Assembly (NCBI GenBank): GCA_027922465.2
Contig: BQMF02000234.1
Coordinates: 186,001 to 250,000, forward strand
Direction of reading: 5' to 3'
DNA length: 64,000 bases
Source of the DNA: Turritopsis dohrnii
Taxonomy: Eukaryota > Cnidaria > Hydrozoa > Anthoathecata > Oceaniidae
The notes below the pieces were generated by a model. That model searched no databases and was not told where the DNA came from. It was given only the letters and a program-made list of their open reading frames with translations. Each line of letters opens with the position of its first letter. Position 1 is the stretch's first letter. Shown here piece after piece: positions 48,072 to 60,289 of the stretch. Both the position numbers and the translations under genes were made by a program.

Positions 48072-50277
48072 CTTTGAAGAACAAGAATTCACATTTCAAC
48101 ACTAATGCAAGATTCAATTTGTTAAATCAAGCGAGATAAACATGCCAAACATAATCTTATCTACACATAAAATTCATAAAAATGTTCCAAAGGAACACTT
48201 TCTGCATGGCTCAGAAGTGTAAAGTTTGAAACGAACAGCATCATTATGTTGTTTTTCACAGAAAGTTAACATTTTGTGATGCTTCAGATGGGGGAGAGAT
48301 ATTATTTTGTCGACAATTTAATGTTGGTTCAATTTAATCAAACGTTATTTCTTTCATTACTTTAAGGTTAGAACATCATCATCTTTGTTTATTATCAAAA
48401 GCTTCATAATACTAAAGACATGGAACTCTACAGATTGCATTCTCTGCTCAAATGTGCTCTGTGTACAATTGTCACACACAATCTTAATGAAAAGTCCCAG
48501 TATTTATTTATTTAAAAATGGTTAAAATGCTGAATTTGTTAGAACGGCTTATTACGGCTAGTAAGTTAGAATAGCTGGCCTGAATATAACTGTTATAACT
48601 CAAAAAAACCCAGGTGCACTAAAGTTAGTTATCAACACATAACTTGGTGTAAACATTTTACACTTGAGATGTGTTGTGTATAAAAAAAGTTGGTAATTAA
48701 CAGTTTGTGTATGTCACATCACTTAACAAAATTAGTAAGTTAAGATTCTAGAGGCTAATGAAGTCATGCTATTCAAATGATGATTTTGTGTGGCGAAGAA
48801 ACCCTATAGGCAGCACAAAAACATAAGTTCAAATGATAGCTGAGTATTAAACAAGACAACTCGACTGTGGCAAATCGTAAATGTTCTATTAGTACACTTG
48901 AAAGTGTTCAGACCTGGCGATTAGCGATTTCGACGATTAATATTTTTTTTAGGCATCGTAATCGTCAGGTCTGAACCAGGCTTTACTATCCTTAAAAACA
49001 CTAATGACCAGTTTGTAACGACACTTTGTCCTTTGCAATAAAGGGCCATTGTATCGATTTTTAATCATCCTCAAAGGAGTAGTCCTGCCAGTAGCCCTTA
49101 CTTTTATTTGATTAAGTATATCTAATTTAGTGTGGACCAATTTTTCCTTTGTTTAAAAATTCTATGGAATAATAAGATGTTTAAGATCTCTTTAAACTAA
49201 ATTCCCATTCTCGTGACCCTGAAAAACCAAAGCATAATTTCTTTAAAAAGTTGTTGAAGAAAGTAGTTCAAACTTTTATATTGAAAACATGGACTTTCGA
49301 AGCAAAACTTCACAAAGCATTGTTTTAGAAGAAGAAAAGGGAAAACTTGGAAGAGTATAAACTTCTGTGATAAACTTCTGTGCCAATACCAGAGAAAGCT
49401 GTTTAACGATCCAAGTCATTAAGAAATGTCTAGACAATAGACAATACTCTAAATCTATTATTTTGAACTTTACATTTTTGTTGGTTTTGACTTTATTTTT
49501 ACTATCTAATCGGTTTTTAGATCTATTTTCCATTCAATTCTATCTTTTACATAACGAACAAATACAAGAACATGAGCTACAGGTTGGCAACAGCTGTTTT
49601 CAGTGAAATTAATAAGAAAATTGTGAATATGATAAAAAAATATTTCCTTCTAAGTTAGACTCCCTGATCATGAAAATGACATTTTCAAAAACCTTTTTTC
49701 GGCCAAATTACCCCTTTCAAGTACATTAATACTTAGTAGATGAAAAAGGTGTTTGATGAGAAGGTAACGATCCGGCTTTTATTACTACAGACAAAGTCCT
49801 AATTTTAATTTCACAATCAAAGTTTTGTTGTTACTCTTCATATCTCTCATGCTTAACACTCAAATGAATGAATTGGAAAAAATTGACTAAAAGAACAATC
49901 CATGCATAACAAAGTTTTCAAAGCAATAAAACAAAGCAGAGTAAAAACACAATGTGAAGTTCACAATGGTTGTTATAGTCCCTTTCGAGTTATGGGGTTT
50001 AAGTTCTACTAATCAGCATGCATCCGACATTTATTCAGAGTGACTGTTTTTGTTATTGGTCATTTATTTTGGTTTTTATTATTCGTTTATCAAATTTTGT
50101 AAACATTTAAATCAGTTTAAGTACCACTGGAAAATTATGAAACATAAATATTATGATTGGCTAATTTCAGAAATGCATTGTTTTACTTCATGTACCAACA
50201 TATTTTGATATTAGCATTGTTAAATTGGCTATAAAATCTAGGCTCCTGTACAGGAAAGGGAATGAACTGTTAAATTA
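48072..50277. other. Upstream side of CHD1, nothing firm
   Basis: The exon at 47980-48071 starts in phase 0 after an acceptor, so at least one earlier CHD1 exon must exist at higher coordinates. I could not identify it here. Only the small inverted repeat at 48908-48975 stands out. Confidence 0.4.
48908..48975. mobile_element. Small hairpin MITE, Harbinger-like right end
   Basis: TTCAGACCTGGCGATTA and, on the other strand, TTCAGACCTGACGATTA form arms about 17 bp long around a 30-base core. The right side continues to 'gaaccaggcttta', resembling Harbinger termini elsewhere in the window. The target duplication is not clear. Confidence 0.45.
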
Positions 50278-51869
50278 CCTTAAAGGGAAGAAATTTTGAC
50301 AGCAAGAAACTTTGGCGGAATTTATTTTGGTGGATCAAGAAAAATAATAAATTTGGCGAGAATTTTTGGCGATTCTAAAATTTTTATATTTAGCGGGAAT
50401 TAATTCTGATGGATGCCCAGAATAATCGATTTTCAATTAATTGATAATGCATTAGATAGTTGTTTATAAGACTTTGATGCATGTGATGAAGTGTGGACTT
50501 TGTCACACAGGCATCCTCTAGTTGCAATTTTTGAGAATCCTATTCAGTATGTAACACTGCACAGATATTACAACAGTTGAGTAAAGTTTTAAAACCACCT
50601 TGTCCCGAAAGTTGTAAAGCCAGATGTTTCTAAAAAAATCCCGGAAGGTTCTTGCACAGCCTCAGATTATGCTTGTCATAAACTTATTTTTCCACCAATT
50701 TTCAGCCTTTGTATGCTTATAAAGTCTATGCTTATAAAAGAAAAAGAGTGCATTGTACAATGCTGAAAATCTGGTATTTTATACTTTTTAATTACTTTTG
50801 AAAAAGAAAGAAAATACAGTTGACTCTTGATAACTCAAACTTTTACGGGACCTAGAAAAAAGTTTGACCTCCTATCGAGAGTTCAAGTTTTCAAAAGGTT
50901 AGGTAAAACAATAAAAAAATGAATGATGACACATTTGCATAATGACAACGGTGTGTATAATCGGTAAAATAGATGTATTTGAAAATGAAAAGCTTTTTCA
51001 TCTTTTCGAACTAAAAAAGCCTGTTATATGGCTTTGTTTACAGTTTTCTGTTCTTTCAAGGCTTAAGACACTTTACAAACAATCCGATGCTTTAAATCTT
51101 TGAACCTTCATTTCGGCAGCTGATTCTAGGGCCTTCCCTTTGAGTAGGATCCCGTCAATGGGAACATTTTGCAACAAACCAATAAAAAACAGATTTATCT
51201 AACTGCTCATAGTTTCCACATTGCATACTTTTGCGATGGGAAGACATCCCATTCTCCAAAGAAGTGGTCAGTTTATTTTTATTCTTCCCCCATGTTGATA
51301 GAGTGTTTTTTTGGAATTTTATACTTGGCGACTACTTCTTTGTTTTTCATGCTTTTTTCTAAATCCTTTAAGGCCTTTGCATTTTATGCCTTCAGACTTG
51401 TGGTCCAGCCTTCACTAAACTGGTGCCATTTTTCTGACTCGCCAGCCCACACACAATTCAAAATTGATTTTGACGTTTATGATGCTTTCTTTTACTTTTT
51501 TTTAAAATTGAACGAATTCAAAACATTGGAACATTCAAAATAACTTCTACTGGTTTTTGCAAAAAAGTGAAAAAGGGAGAGAAAAGTTCAAGTTTTCGAG
51601 AGGGATTTGTCATACGGACGGAAAAGTTGGTTCGACCTACCAAAATGTTCAAGTTTTTGAGTGTTCGAGGTTTTATAGATACTTTTTGCCTGAAAAGGGT
51701 TGATAAGTCCAATGGACTGGGAGTAAAAAGTTCAACCTACCGAGATGTTTGAGTTTCTGAGTATTCGAGAGTCAACTGTTATCAAATTTGGCAGGAATTA
51801 CTTTTGGCGAAACCCCCAAAAAATATTGGCAGATTTTGAACCAATCCGCCAAATTTTCTTCCCTTAAGG
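50278..51869. mobile_element. TA-flanked CCTTAAGGGAAGAAA element (copy 2), host of a nested element
   Basis: Left end CCTTAAAGGGAAGAAATTTT and inverted right end ACCTTAAGGGAAGAAAATTT, flanked by TA. Its 1.6-kb length is explained by another element inserted at 50817-51778. Confidence 0.65.
50817..51778. mobile_element. Pogo/Tigger-like element nested in another MITE
   Basis: Ends CAGTTGACTCTTGATAACTC and inverted CAGTTGACTCTCGAATACTC. The interior repeats 'aagtttgacctcctatcgag' and 'gttcgacctaccaaaatgtt' type phrases. Termini of the form CAGTTGACTC...GATAACTC are typical of pogo-like Tc1/mariner elements. The hydrophobic plus frame at 51169-51543 is not a transposase. Confidence 0.6.
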
Positions 51870-52007
51870 TATGTCTAACTGGAACAGCCATGTGTGCCTT
51901 CATACCATTGAATTTCACCTTTACATTCTTTCAAAATTTCCTGGAATATTATGTTGCTGAGAATCTTGTATCACTAACTAGTTCTTGTTGACCCAGAAAT
52001 CAAAGTA

Positions 52008-52413
52008 CTGTATTTGCTGCAGCGTTTATTGCAAATTCCAGCTTTTGGATGTGGCTGTTCATTACAGGGCGAAGTTTATTACAAAATGAAAAATTGGACA
52101 GAAGCAAATTAAAACAATGTTTATCCTTAAAAAGGTTACAAAAGATTATATGAAAATGTTTTACACAAAAGATATGTTCACAAAAATGTCAAAGAAGAGC
52201 AATATCACTGTCTGTCACCATTCTCTTCTATGAGATGAAAACTTTTATCAAATATTCATGCAAATGTGGAAGAACTTGCTGATAGAAAACAAATAAAACT
52301 ATTACCTATAAAACTAATTCTTGTTTAGCTGATTTCAAGATGTGGCACTTTTAGAAAGCGGCATTTACTACGAATGTTCCGCTGTAAGTGCAGCGTTTAA
52401 TAGAGAAATACAG
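52008..52413. mobile_element. TA-flanked short-TIR element (CTGTATTT ends)
   Basis: CTGTATTT at both ends in inverted orientation, flanked by TA. Inside each end a 'gcagcgttta' word recurs in the same orientation. No frame. Confidence 0.5.
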
Positions 52414-52924
52414 TATCTATATCTTAAGATGAGTAAAATCTGAATTAAATTGCTGGGAGTCATTACTTATTCAAAGAAATGTAAACAGGCTAACTAAAAT
52501 TTTCCATAGAATATTATATGAAATTCATTAAACAAAAGAACATTAAACAAAATCAAAAGCCAATAATAGGGATTGTGGTCACAATGCATGCACTGTGACC
52601 AGAAATGTAGAAATAAGGAGCTGTTTAAGTAAACTGACGCCTGCCACAGAAAACATTTTGGCCTTCATTGTAGCAGCTTGTACCTTCCGATTAAAACATT
52701 GAATCATAAATTTGAAAACTGCTTTTGTATAATATAATAACATAAACTTACATTTACATTTCAAAACTCAAGCCTTAAAAGTGATTCCTGCATCCAAAAG
52801 GAAAGTTAGGGGACGGCAGAACTCTCAAATTTGGCTTGAAAGTCCTTTTATAGTTTTTAGTAATTTGGCTTCCTCAGGTAGACATAAAAATCACCTGATA
52901 ATTTAGCAGGCAACTATGATTATG

Positions 52925-53195
52925 ACCTTAATCAATTATTAGGACATGAAATTTTGGTGCAATCGGTGCAAAATGCTTGAAATTGCCAAATTCAATATAT
53001 ACCAAGTTTAATTTTTTAGAAGCTGCACTCAAAAAAAACTCAAAATTAACCTTAAAATAAGGTGAATTTTGACCAAAAAGTCTAAATTGTGCCAAACTAA
53101 ATCCATGCCAAATTTGAGAAAATCCTGGTTGTACCAAATATCCCAAATTGGCCATGCACCAAATTAAATCTGCAGCAAAATTTCTCCACTTAAGG
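52925..53195. mobile_element. Diverged CCTTAAG-family MITE (copy 3)
   Basis: The right end is ACCTTAAGTGGAGAAATTTT inverted, followed by TA. The left end is ACCTTAATCAATTATTAGGA with strong drift. Internal 'aattggccatgcaccaaatt' and 'ttggtgcaatcgg' words mirror each other. Confidence 0.5.
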
Positions 53196-54295
53196 TATGT
53201 ATGCATTAAGGGTTTAAAAATGAAAGATCTCCAAAGTTTAAGAATTAAAAAAAATGACTCTGGGGCCTTACTGAACAACCCTTTTTTTAAGCTCCATTGT
53301 AAACTTAGGAATCCCTTAGTTCCCACTGCAGCGATTAGTCTCTTCACTCATATGACTTGTCGCCCCAATACTCTAATCAAAACACTTTGATATTCATCAC
53401 CCATCATTTTAGAAAAATTCAGCATTCCCACCAAAGTCATTGTCAGCAATGAAAGAATGGGCATAGCAATCACTGCTGCGGTGGGAACCAAGCTTAGAGA
53501 TAATGAACTGTTTGTTATAAATAAAACTCAGGTTCAGGGATTTTTCCAAGCACTTTTGGTTACTACCGGTTTTTCGTAGAGAAGATTGAGTTCTACAGTC
53601 CAGGAAGCTCCGCAATTTTAGAGATTTCAATCTCCACAAACAAGCCTTGTCATGAGAGGCATGCGTAGGGAGCTGGAAACTAAGATGTTTTTTAATTTCA
53701 TTGAATAACATGAAAACGAGTCCTACTGGTATCAATTACGTTTTCATATTTTTTCCTAAGGTGAAGAAATGAATGCGTATAACAAAGGTTATTTCAAAAT
53801 TACCTTAGCAACGGTGGTTGTTCTCCCTAGCAACGGGATATTTGGTGAATAATGGCCTAATTGCTCTCTCAGAACATGTTTTTAAATTCTACGCATTAAA
53901 GAGCTAAAAAATGTTTAATTGACAATGAATGATTGAGTTTCTGAACTCAATTCAAGATTGAGTTTTAACTAACGGTAAACGGTAGTTGGAAAGTGCTTGG
54001 AAAAATCCCTGAGGTTTGCAGTGTGCTGATGTCAGCAAATGGTACAACCAGAACAAGCAGCTGACATCAAGATGCCAAACAAATGAATTTCATGAAATTT
54101 AATTCAAGCAAATTTATTCTATTTTTAGTGAAATTCGATAGCGAAATTTGATGCTAATTTCCTATTTTGTCGCATTCATTACATCAAGCCCAGAAACGAA
54201 AGTATTCATTGAAAACAGTCATGCCACGAGTGTTGTTACGCTTTTCTTCAAGTACTACACACCCAAAGGAACCTTGCAGCTCGGTCCTATGAGTA

Positions 54296-54965
54296 CCTTA
54301 AGGGAAGAAATTTTTGCGGAATATATTTTTATAGATAAATGACCCAAAAATGCCATATTTTGCAGACATTTTTACGGATGACAACCTCAAACGAGATTTT
54401 GCAAAATTAATTTTTGCAAATGCAAGAAATTTAGTAAAATCGAAAGTCGAAACACACCTAATTTAGTACCTATTTAGGACAATGTAACACATGCAACTGA
54501 GTATATTACTCAGTCTAGGTCTACTTCCCATGAAGGAAAAGAGCAAAAAACAATAAAGAAAAACTGTCATACCTCAGCCATCAACATAAGCTTGTTTCTC
54601 AAAGTAAAAGCAACAGTACCAAGCGCATTGCAAGTGCTGATGCTGCTTGTATTGTTGACGAAGAGTGTTCAATAACCTCTACTTCTTTCCTTTTTCATTT
54701 TCCAAACGTTTCATAAAGACGAGACTTTCATTTATGTGCAGAGCAAAATGAAAAATCAGTTCTCTGCAGGTGAAAAATTTCGAAAATTTTGTGGAGTAAA
54801 TTTTTGTGAATGGAAAATTTTGTGGAATTTATTTTTGTGGATGACCAATATTTAATGATTTTTGCAGAATTTATTGTTGCGCATTTGAGCAAAATATGCA
54901 AAAATAAGTTCGGCAAGAAAAAGTTTCATACAAATTTTTTCCGCAAACAATTTCTTCCCTTAAGG
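54296..54965. mobile_element. TA-flanked CCTTAAGGGAAGAAA MITE (copy 4)
   Basis: 670 bp with ends CCTTAAGGGAAGAAATTTTT and inverted CCTTAAGGGAAGAAATTGTT, each next to TA. Subterminal 'gcggaat/attccgc' and 'aatttatttttgtggat' phrases match copy 1. This is the best preserved pair of ends in the family here. Confidence 0.75.
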
Positions 54966-55076
54966 TACACCACTACTTGTGATGCAGGGAGGGGGGATCC
55001 CTAGAAATTTCCACTATTTAAAGTTTTAACAGCTTTCAGTTTTAACTTGCAACGTAAACAATAAGACTCCTATGTA

Positions 55077-56094
55077 CCACTTAAGGATAGTCCATACCCT
55101 CTGAGGTGAATTTTTTTGAAAAAATTTTTTTTAAAATATTTCTTTTCAATTTTTTATTTAAAAACAGATTCTGCAATCAGAATTTTAAAATTCCAAATAA
55201 TTATGGAGTTATTAGCAAAAACCAAAAGGCAAAAAAATCTTTGTTTACACAAGTAATTAATCTTTTGGTGAAATAAAAGAGATTTCTCTCAATATACGCA
55301 CATGAATGACGCCATACATACTTTTTTGGGCTTTGTTTACTTTTCGTATTCAATATTTTGCTTTATTATCATTAAAAATAAAACCAGGTGGTTTTCTTTA
55401 TAATTATACACACTATCATTATTCAATGAGGTAGTTTTCTACCTTTTTAACTTTTCATACATACTTTTCTCACATTCACAATAGAATTTGATCGCTATTC
55501 AATTTTGTTTACACAAGCGATGGAAGAAGAAAAAATCTTTAAATGTGATTTTCTCTGAAAGTAATTTTAGCTTGATGACCAACATTTAAAGAGTTCCAAC
55601 TCCCCTTGTGAACGAGATATAACTATGCGGTTTTTTTCATTTTGTTCAGTTGGCCTTTGCGCAAAAAAGTTTGCCACATATTTTGAAAAGAATCAAAATT
55701 CGCCCCGTGAGGGAGAGTTGAAGTTAAAGAATCAACGTTTTTATAGGGTCATGAACAAAAAGCTTTATATTTTTGGAAGTAATGAGTTTTAAAAAAAACT
55801 GTGGCAAACTTTTTTCGACAAATGATCCTGGATTTCAAAAGTGCAATTTGTTTGAAAAAAAAGTGTAATGGAGGGGAGTTGGAACTTTTTAATTCAATGC
55901 GTTCTAAATTTTACATTTTTTCTTCTAATTCCTGTCCTTTTCATTTTTAATAAACAAAATATGGATCATTAGACAGATGATTAAATAAGGATTCAGAAAA
56001 TATATACTTTTGATAAGAAAAAATCAACACATTTCAAATTATCAGGGAAAAACTGAAATCATGCTTAGGAGGGTATGGACTATCCTTAATAAGG
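55077..56094. mobile_element. TA-flanked element (TTAAGGATAGTCCATACCCT ends)
   Basis: 1,018 bp. Both ends share TTAAGGATAGTCCATACCCT exactly, inverted; the outer 5-6 bases (CCAC, CCTTA) differ, and TA flanks both. No transposase frame was seen. Confidence 0.8.
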
Positions 56095-56233
56095 TAACTA
56101 CTAGTTCAAAAAACTGTTTGAACACCTTGAACATTTTTGTCAGTGTCTCAGCTTTATTCTACCATTTCTACCACTCCCTGACCTTTCATAGGATTTCAAA
56201 GCAGTTGCAATGACCTACTGTTTAAATGAACTA

Positions 56234-57209
56234 CCTTATATAGGAAATAATTAAAGAATCTCTTCATTAACAACTCAGAAAATTAATGCAGCTTCTGGAA
56301 AATATGCATTTCTGGAGCATAAAATTAACGTGGTTTCTTGAAAGTTTGCATTTCTGGAGCACAAAACTAATGCGGTTTTCAAAAAAAATAAAAGGATTGA
56401 AATCAATCACTTCACCACTTCAGTTCAGACAATTCAACAGAAATTCTAAAAGAAATCGTCATTACTACAGCAAGCGAGAGCAATGTAGAACTAGATGATT
56501 AATCAGTTTGGTTCTTAAATACCTTTTTAAGGATACGGTATACGTTATGAATGCAATTATTACAAATTCGACTTTTTATGCCAAGAAAAATAAATTATAT
56601 ATCACTGGAAAGCATTTTTAATAACCTATCGAATGGTATCAATCTTATAAGAAAACTTTGTATTAGTAAAAATTTATAAGGCTTGGAAAATTTACACCCC
56701 GTCTTCTTAAAAGCGACTCAATATACAAAACTACTCAGTTTCCAGTGCTCATGCCAATCTTGATAGAATCACAAAAGATGCGAGTAAAAATTTTTCCTGA
56801 AAAGTGAAATTTTTCCATCCAAACTTTTTTTCCTAATAGCTTAGGAATGGTTCACACACATTTTCAACAACCATGATCATAATGAAGATTAACAACTTAA
56901 CAAAAAAAAACTCAAAATGTATACACAAAAGAGTAATCAATTTTAAATACCTCAAACTAGCTTTACCACTGAAAAGCTTATACTTTTTTAGATTGCTGAA
57001 AAAAATTTTTTTCTTAAACACTTTTTCCTAGTTAAAATCTTTCATTTTTTCTACAAAAAATTCAAAATTAACGTTCATGAAATTAACACAGTAAGGAAAT
57101 TAATGTATCCCTTAATTAACGCATATATAAAATTAGCACAACATAAAATTAACACAGTTGGGGGCAAACCCTCATGAATTTGATGATGCGTTATTTTCCT
57201 GTAATAAGG
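56234..57209. mobile_element. TA-flanked element (CCTTATNNAGGAAA ends)
   Basis: Left CCTTATATAGGAAATAATTA and inverted right CCTTATTACAGGAAAATAAC with TA outside. An internal duplication of about 48 bases ('gcatttctggagca...') lies at 56283-56372. 'aaattaacacag' words recur near the right end. A solo related end lies near 46846-46870. A solo CCTTAAAGGGAAGAAA end at 57348-57363 directly follows. Confidence 0.6.
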
Positions 57210-57363
57210 TAAGTGCCTGTGAACTTCAAAAAGATAAATCAGCTCACACAGATCACAGATTGAAAATTAATTCCACAAAATTTTAAAAAATGAGTGACAT
57301 CATGAAATTAAATTCCATGAAATTTACCAATTAAATTCCCTCGAAACTTTCTTCCCTTTAAGG

Positions 57364-58219
57364 TAGCTGTTATGGTTAATGAAACTTTTTAGACAAATTT
57401 TCATTGGGCACCCTCTTCCTTCTAAATTTAGATAAGTTTCCTCATTTACCTTGACAAAGATAAAAAGCAAAGCAAAAATTGCCTACAGATTAAACTTACA
57501 GCTTAATTTAGTTTAATTAGTTGGGTTAAGATCCACGATCACCTGCATCCATTTGAACTTTATTCTATCACATGTCTTACCCAGCTTAAATTTAAACAAA
57601 ATATATAACCCACTGTGGTTCCATAATTAGTCGGGAACTTGTTTGATTGCTAAATAACTTTGTGAAAGCTTTATAAGTACAAAAAATATTATGATAACAT
57701 TAGTTAGAAATTACAATGACATGTTGCTATAACAGACTTAATTATTGCCAGTCACTATTGTCACAGAAAATCTACATTTCAATGGTTGCAGTATAACACA
57801 CACGCAATGAAGCAAATAAAGACTAACATTATGTCAACATACATAAGCTGTATCATTGACTTATTTATTCGTCCCTTATTGCATTGATTGGTTACACTTT
57901 CTGTAATTGTTATATAACATGTACTATGTACAGTTTACATTTTATACCATGCTAGACATTCTTAAATTAAATTCTGAACAATGTGTTGACTACTTGTGGT
58001 GGATGTGTACCATCAAAGGCAGTTGATAGTAAAATTCTTAAATTCAATTGGTAATAGAAGTTTATTGTATCAAATCTATAAGAGATGTTCTCAATCTTGG
58101 ATCAGATAACAAGGGTTGGAAAGAACAAGATTGAGATTACTAAGTTTCATAAGCACTGCCTGCACCCACATGACTGACAGTAACTTCAGATTTCTATGAC
58201 CGGCAGTTGACATACTTAC
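57364..58219. other. Intergenic or intronic, nothing assigned
   Basis: No exon or repeat end could be supported. It may be an intron of the gene at 58220-58824. Confidence 0.35.
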
Positions 58220-58824
58220 TTTAATTCTATTCTGAAGAATGAAGTTAAAATATATAAATAATAATGCCGGGTCAGTAACTACTGTCAGCCATGCAGACGC
58301 AGCTGAAGTTAAAAATGTTGTTAACTTGTCGCCAATCACACCGTAGATATACTTGTCATATCTATCTACTACAGTCCTCCCATTAACTGGAGGAACCTTT
58401 AAGGAGAAAAGATTTGAAATACATCAGAATAAATTTAATTTAAAAACAACAAAGTAAAATTCAAAATGGCTACCACAACAACTAAATGATGATAAAAAAC
58501 AGTCTGTCACACACAATTCTTGCCCTAACAGTATTTTTGAAGGGTTTATTTCCAGTTTCAGCTTCAGTCATCTTTTAGAAACAAGAGGCAAAAGCCATAT
58601 GAAAAATGAAAAACTGAATACTTTTGGAGTGATCGATTGTAAAAATAATTAAAGATGCAGTACCTTTTCATTTACTTGTAACTTTAGCCAAACAATTTTA
58701 CCTCTCATATACTTATAAATACATTGTTTTATACTGATTATAGTTACTTCGAAAACATTCGATTAAATTAATAAAAATGAAATTCGATGGCAAAATAGTG
58801 ATACACAGCACTTACTTCTTCCAT
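58220..58824 (-). CDS. Two exons of an unrecognised gene (5' part)
   Basis: Exon 58816-58824 codes only MEE, and exon 58220-58396 codes 59 residues beginning VPPVNGRTVVDRYDKYIYG. They join in phase 0. The upstream frame has a stop 14 codons before, so the ATG at 58824 (context AAACGATGG) is a plausible start. Donors are strong (GTAAGTGC, GTAAGTATG) and the acceptor has a pyrimidine tract. The second exon has a hydrophobic stretch (FLTSAASAWLTVV, ALLFIYFNFIL) that could be a membrane segment. Later exons were not found. If the 58219 donor is not used, the frame ends at 58091. No family is recognised. The phase-0 MEE exon could also serve CHD1 as a first exon, which starts in phase 0 at 48071. 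Confidence 0.4.
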
Positions 58825-59272
58825 CGTTTGTCTTCTTGCCACCGTTTTTGGAGCGATTTATGCTCCACTTTGTCCATGCAATTTTCCAGGAGAAACCTGG
58901 GATAAATTTTTTGATATTTTTGCTGGAATGAAACATTTTGGAAAATTTCAATTCCATGAAGTTTGTTGGTCAAGAGAGGACAGTTAAGAATAAACGAATT
59001 TTATAACATCAGGCTAGTATACGTCCTCTCTCAACAGAGTCTTGAAGAAAAAGGCTGAATAAAGGAATTTCTGAGCTACATATTATACATCACAACCCCC
59101 TGATAGTAGTTACACTAAATAAAAGACATAAAGTTATTTCAACTGCGCTTCAAGATACAGGCATCATTCATGTAATCTACAACAACATATATACTTTATT
59201 TACCATAAACTAGTGGTAGTTGATATAAAAATCGGTTGAAATCTGCGAAAATAGCCAATACCTCCAACATTT

Positions 59273-59490
59273 ACCGGGGGTAAGTTTAACGTTTACAGAA
59301 TTTTATTCAACGTGTAGCTGAATCAAACAGCCGCCTGTTTTTTCTTCGCGTTGACTGCTGGTTTCGAAAACCGAAATGCATGATGGTTTGAAAGTGTTCT
59401 ATATATGGTCATGACAACAAAAGAAAAAATCATGTGACTACCTTTAACTTTGCAGCTGCTTCACGATAAAGAAATCAGATTAAACCCCCG
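59273..59490. mobile_element. TA-flanked 218-bp MITE (CCGGGGGT ends)
   Basis: CCGGGGGTAAGTTTAAC on the left and inverted CCGGGGGTTTAATC on the right, each preceded by TTTA/ATTTA. No coding frame. Confidence 0.65.
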
Positions 59491-59865
59491 GTAAATATTG
59501 AAAAACCGAAAGATAACCTCATAGAACTTGGGGGTCGCCAACCCAACCTCCACCACACAACATACGTTTATTCATTAAAATATAGGATTTTCCAACAATT
59601 TCTTTTAACGCCACATATGTTAAGTTAGTATTCGTTGCCAATATCTATAAAGTTAATTCGACGCTTATCAAGTCTGGAATCATTTTAATGACTTCATAAA
59701 TATTTTGAGAGGGGGAAGGAGAGAAGTATGTATCCATATGTGCGATTGAAGTGAGTTGTTTCCTGTGTGTCGTTTCCGAATTCATCGCGAAAGTGACTTT
59801 AAGTCGTTATCGTTGAATTATATTCACTTGCTGGCTAAAATAATATATATTATACAAGTAGTAGA

Positions 59866-60015
59866 ATCCCAATAAATAACGCGAACTTTCAATAACTCGA
59901 ACCAATTTCGAATTCCCCTGCATGCACTATTACTTTCTCATAAAATACCCCCGATAACTCGAACTTTCGATAAAACGAACTATTTTCTCGGTCCCGTGTG
60001 GGGGTTCCATCGGGA
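59866..60015. mobile_element. Pogo-like terminal fragment
   Basis: Contains 'cgataactcgaactttcgat' and 'gaactttcaataactcgaac', the same vocabulary as the nested pogo-like element at 50817-51778. It ends where the hAT-like element begins, so it may have been interrupted by that insertion. Confidence 0.4.
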
Positions 60016-60289
60016 TTCTACAGGGATCGCGCCGCCGGTTTTCATCTGGGGGGGGCCAAGAAAATTCTTCTGTAATGTCGCCCACCATGGTTGGGCGACG
60101 AAGAAAAATTTTCGCCTTAAAGCCCTCTAAAGGCCCTAAAACAGCCACTGTTTTTCTTTTAAACGTATTTTTTTAAATCCCTGCTTCAACAGAGAAACAA
60201 AAAAGAAATGTTGTTAAGATGAAAGTAACTAATAAATAACAAAACCTTATAAACATAAGATTATGAACTAAATAAAAAGATCACTGAAT

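Noticed and set aside
48949..49140. 63-codon minus frame as an upstream CHD1 exon
   Set aside because: Its 3' part is made by the small hairpin repeat at 48908-48975, and its composition is unlike the Ser/acidic CHD1 N-terminus.
51169..51543. 124-codon Phe-rich frame as a membrane protein
   Set aside because: Lies inside a pogo-like non-autonomous element; composition follows T-rich DNA and no motif is seen.
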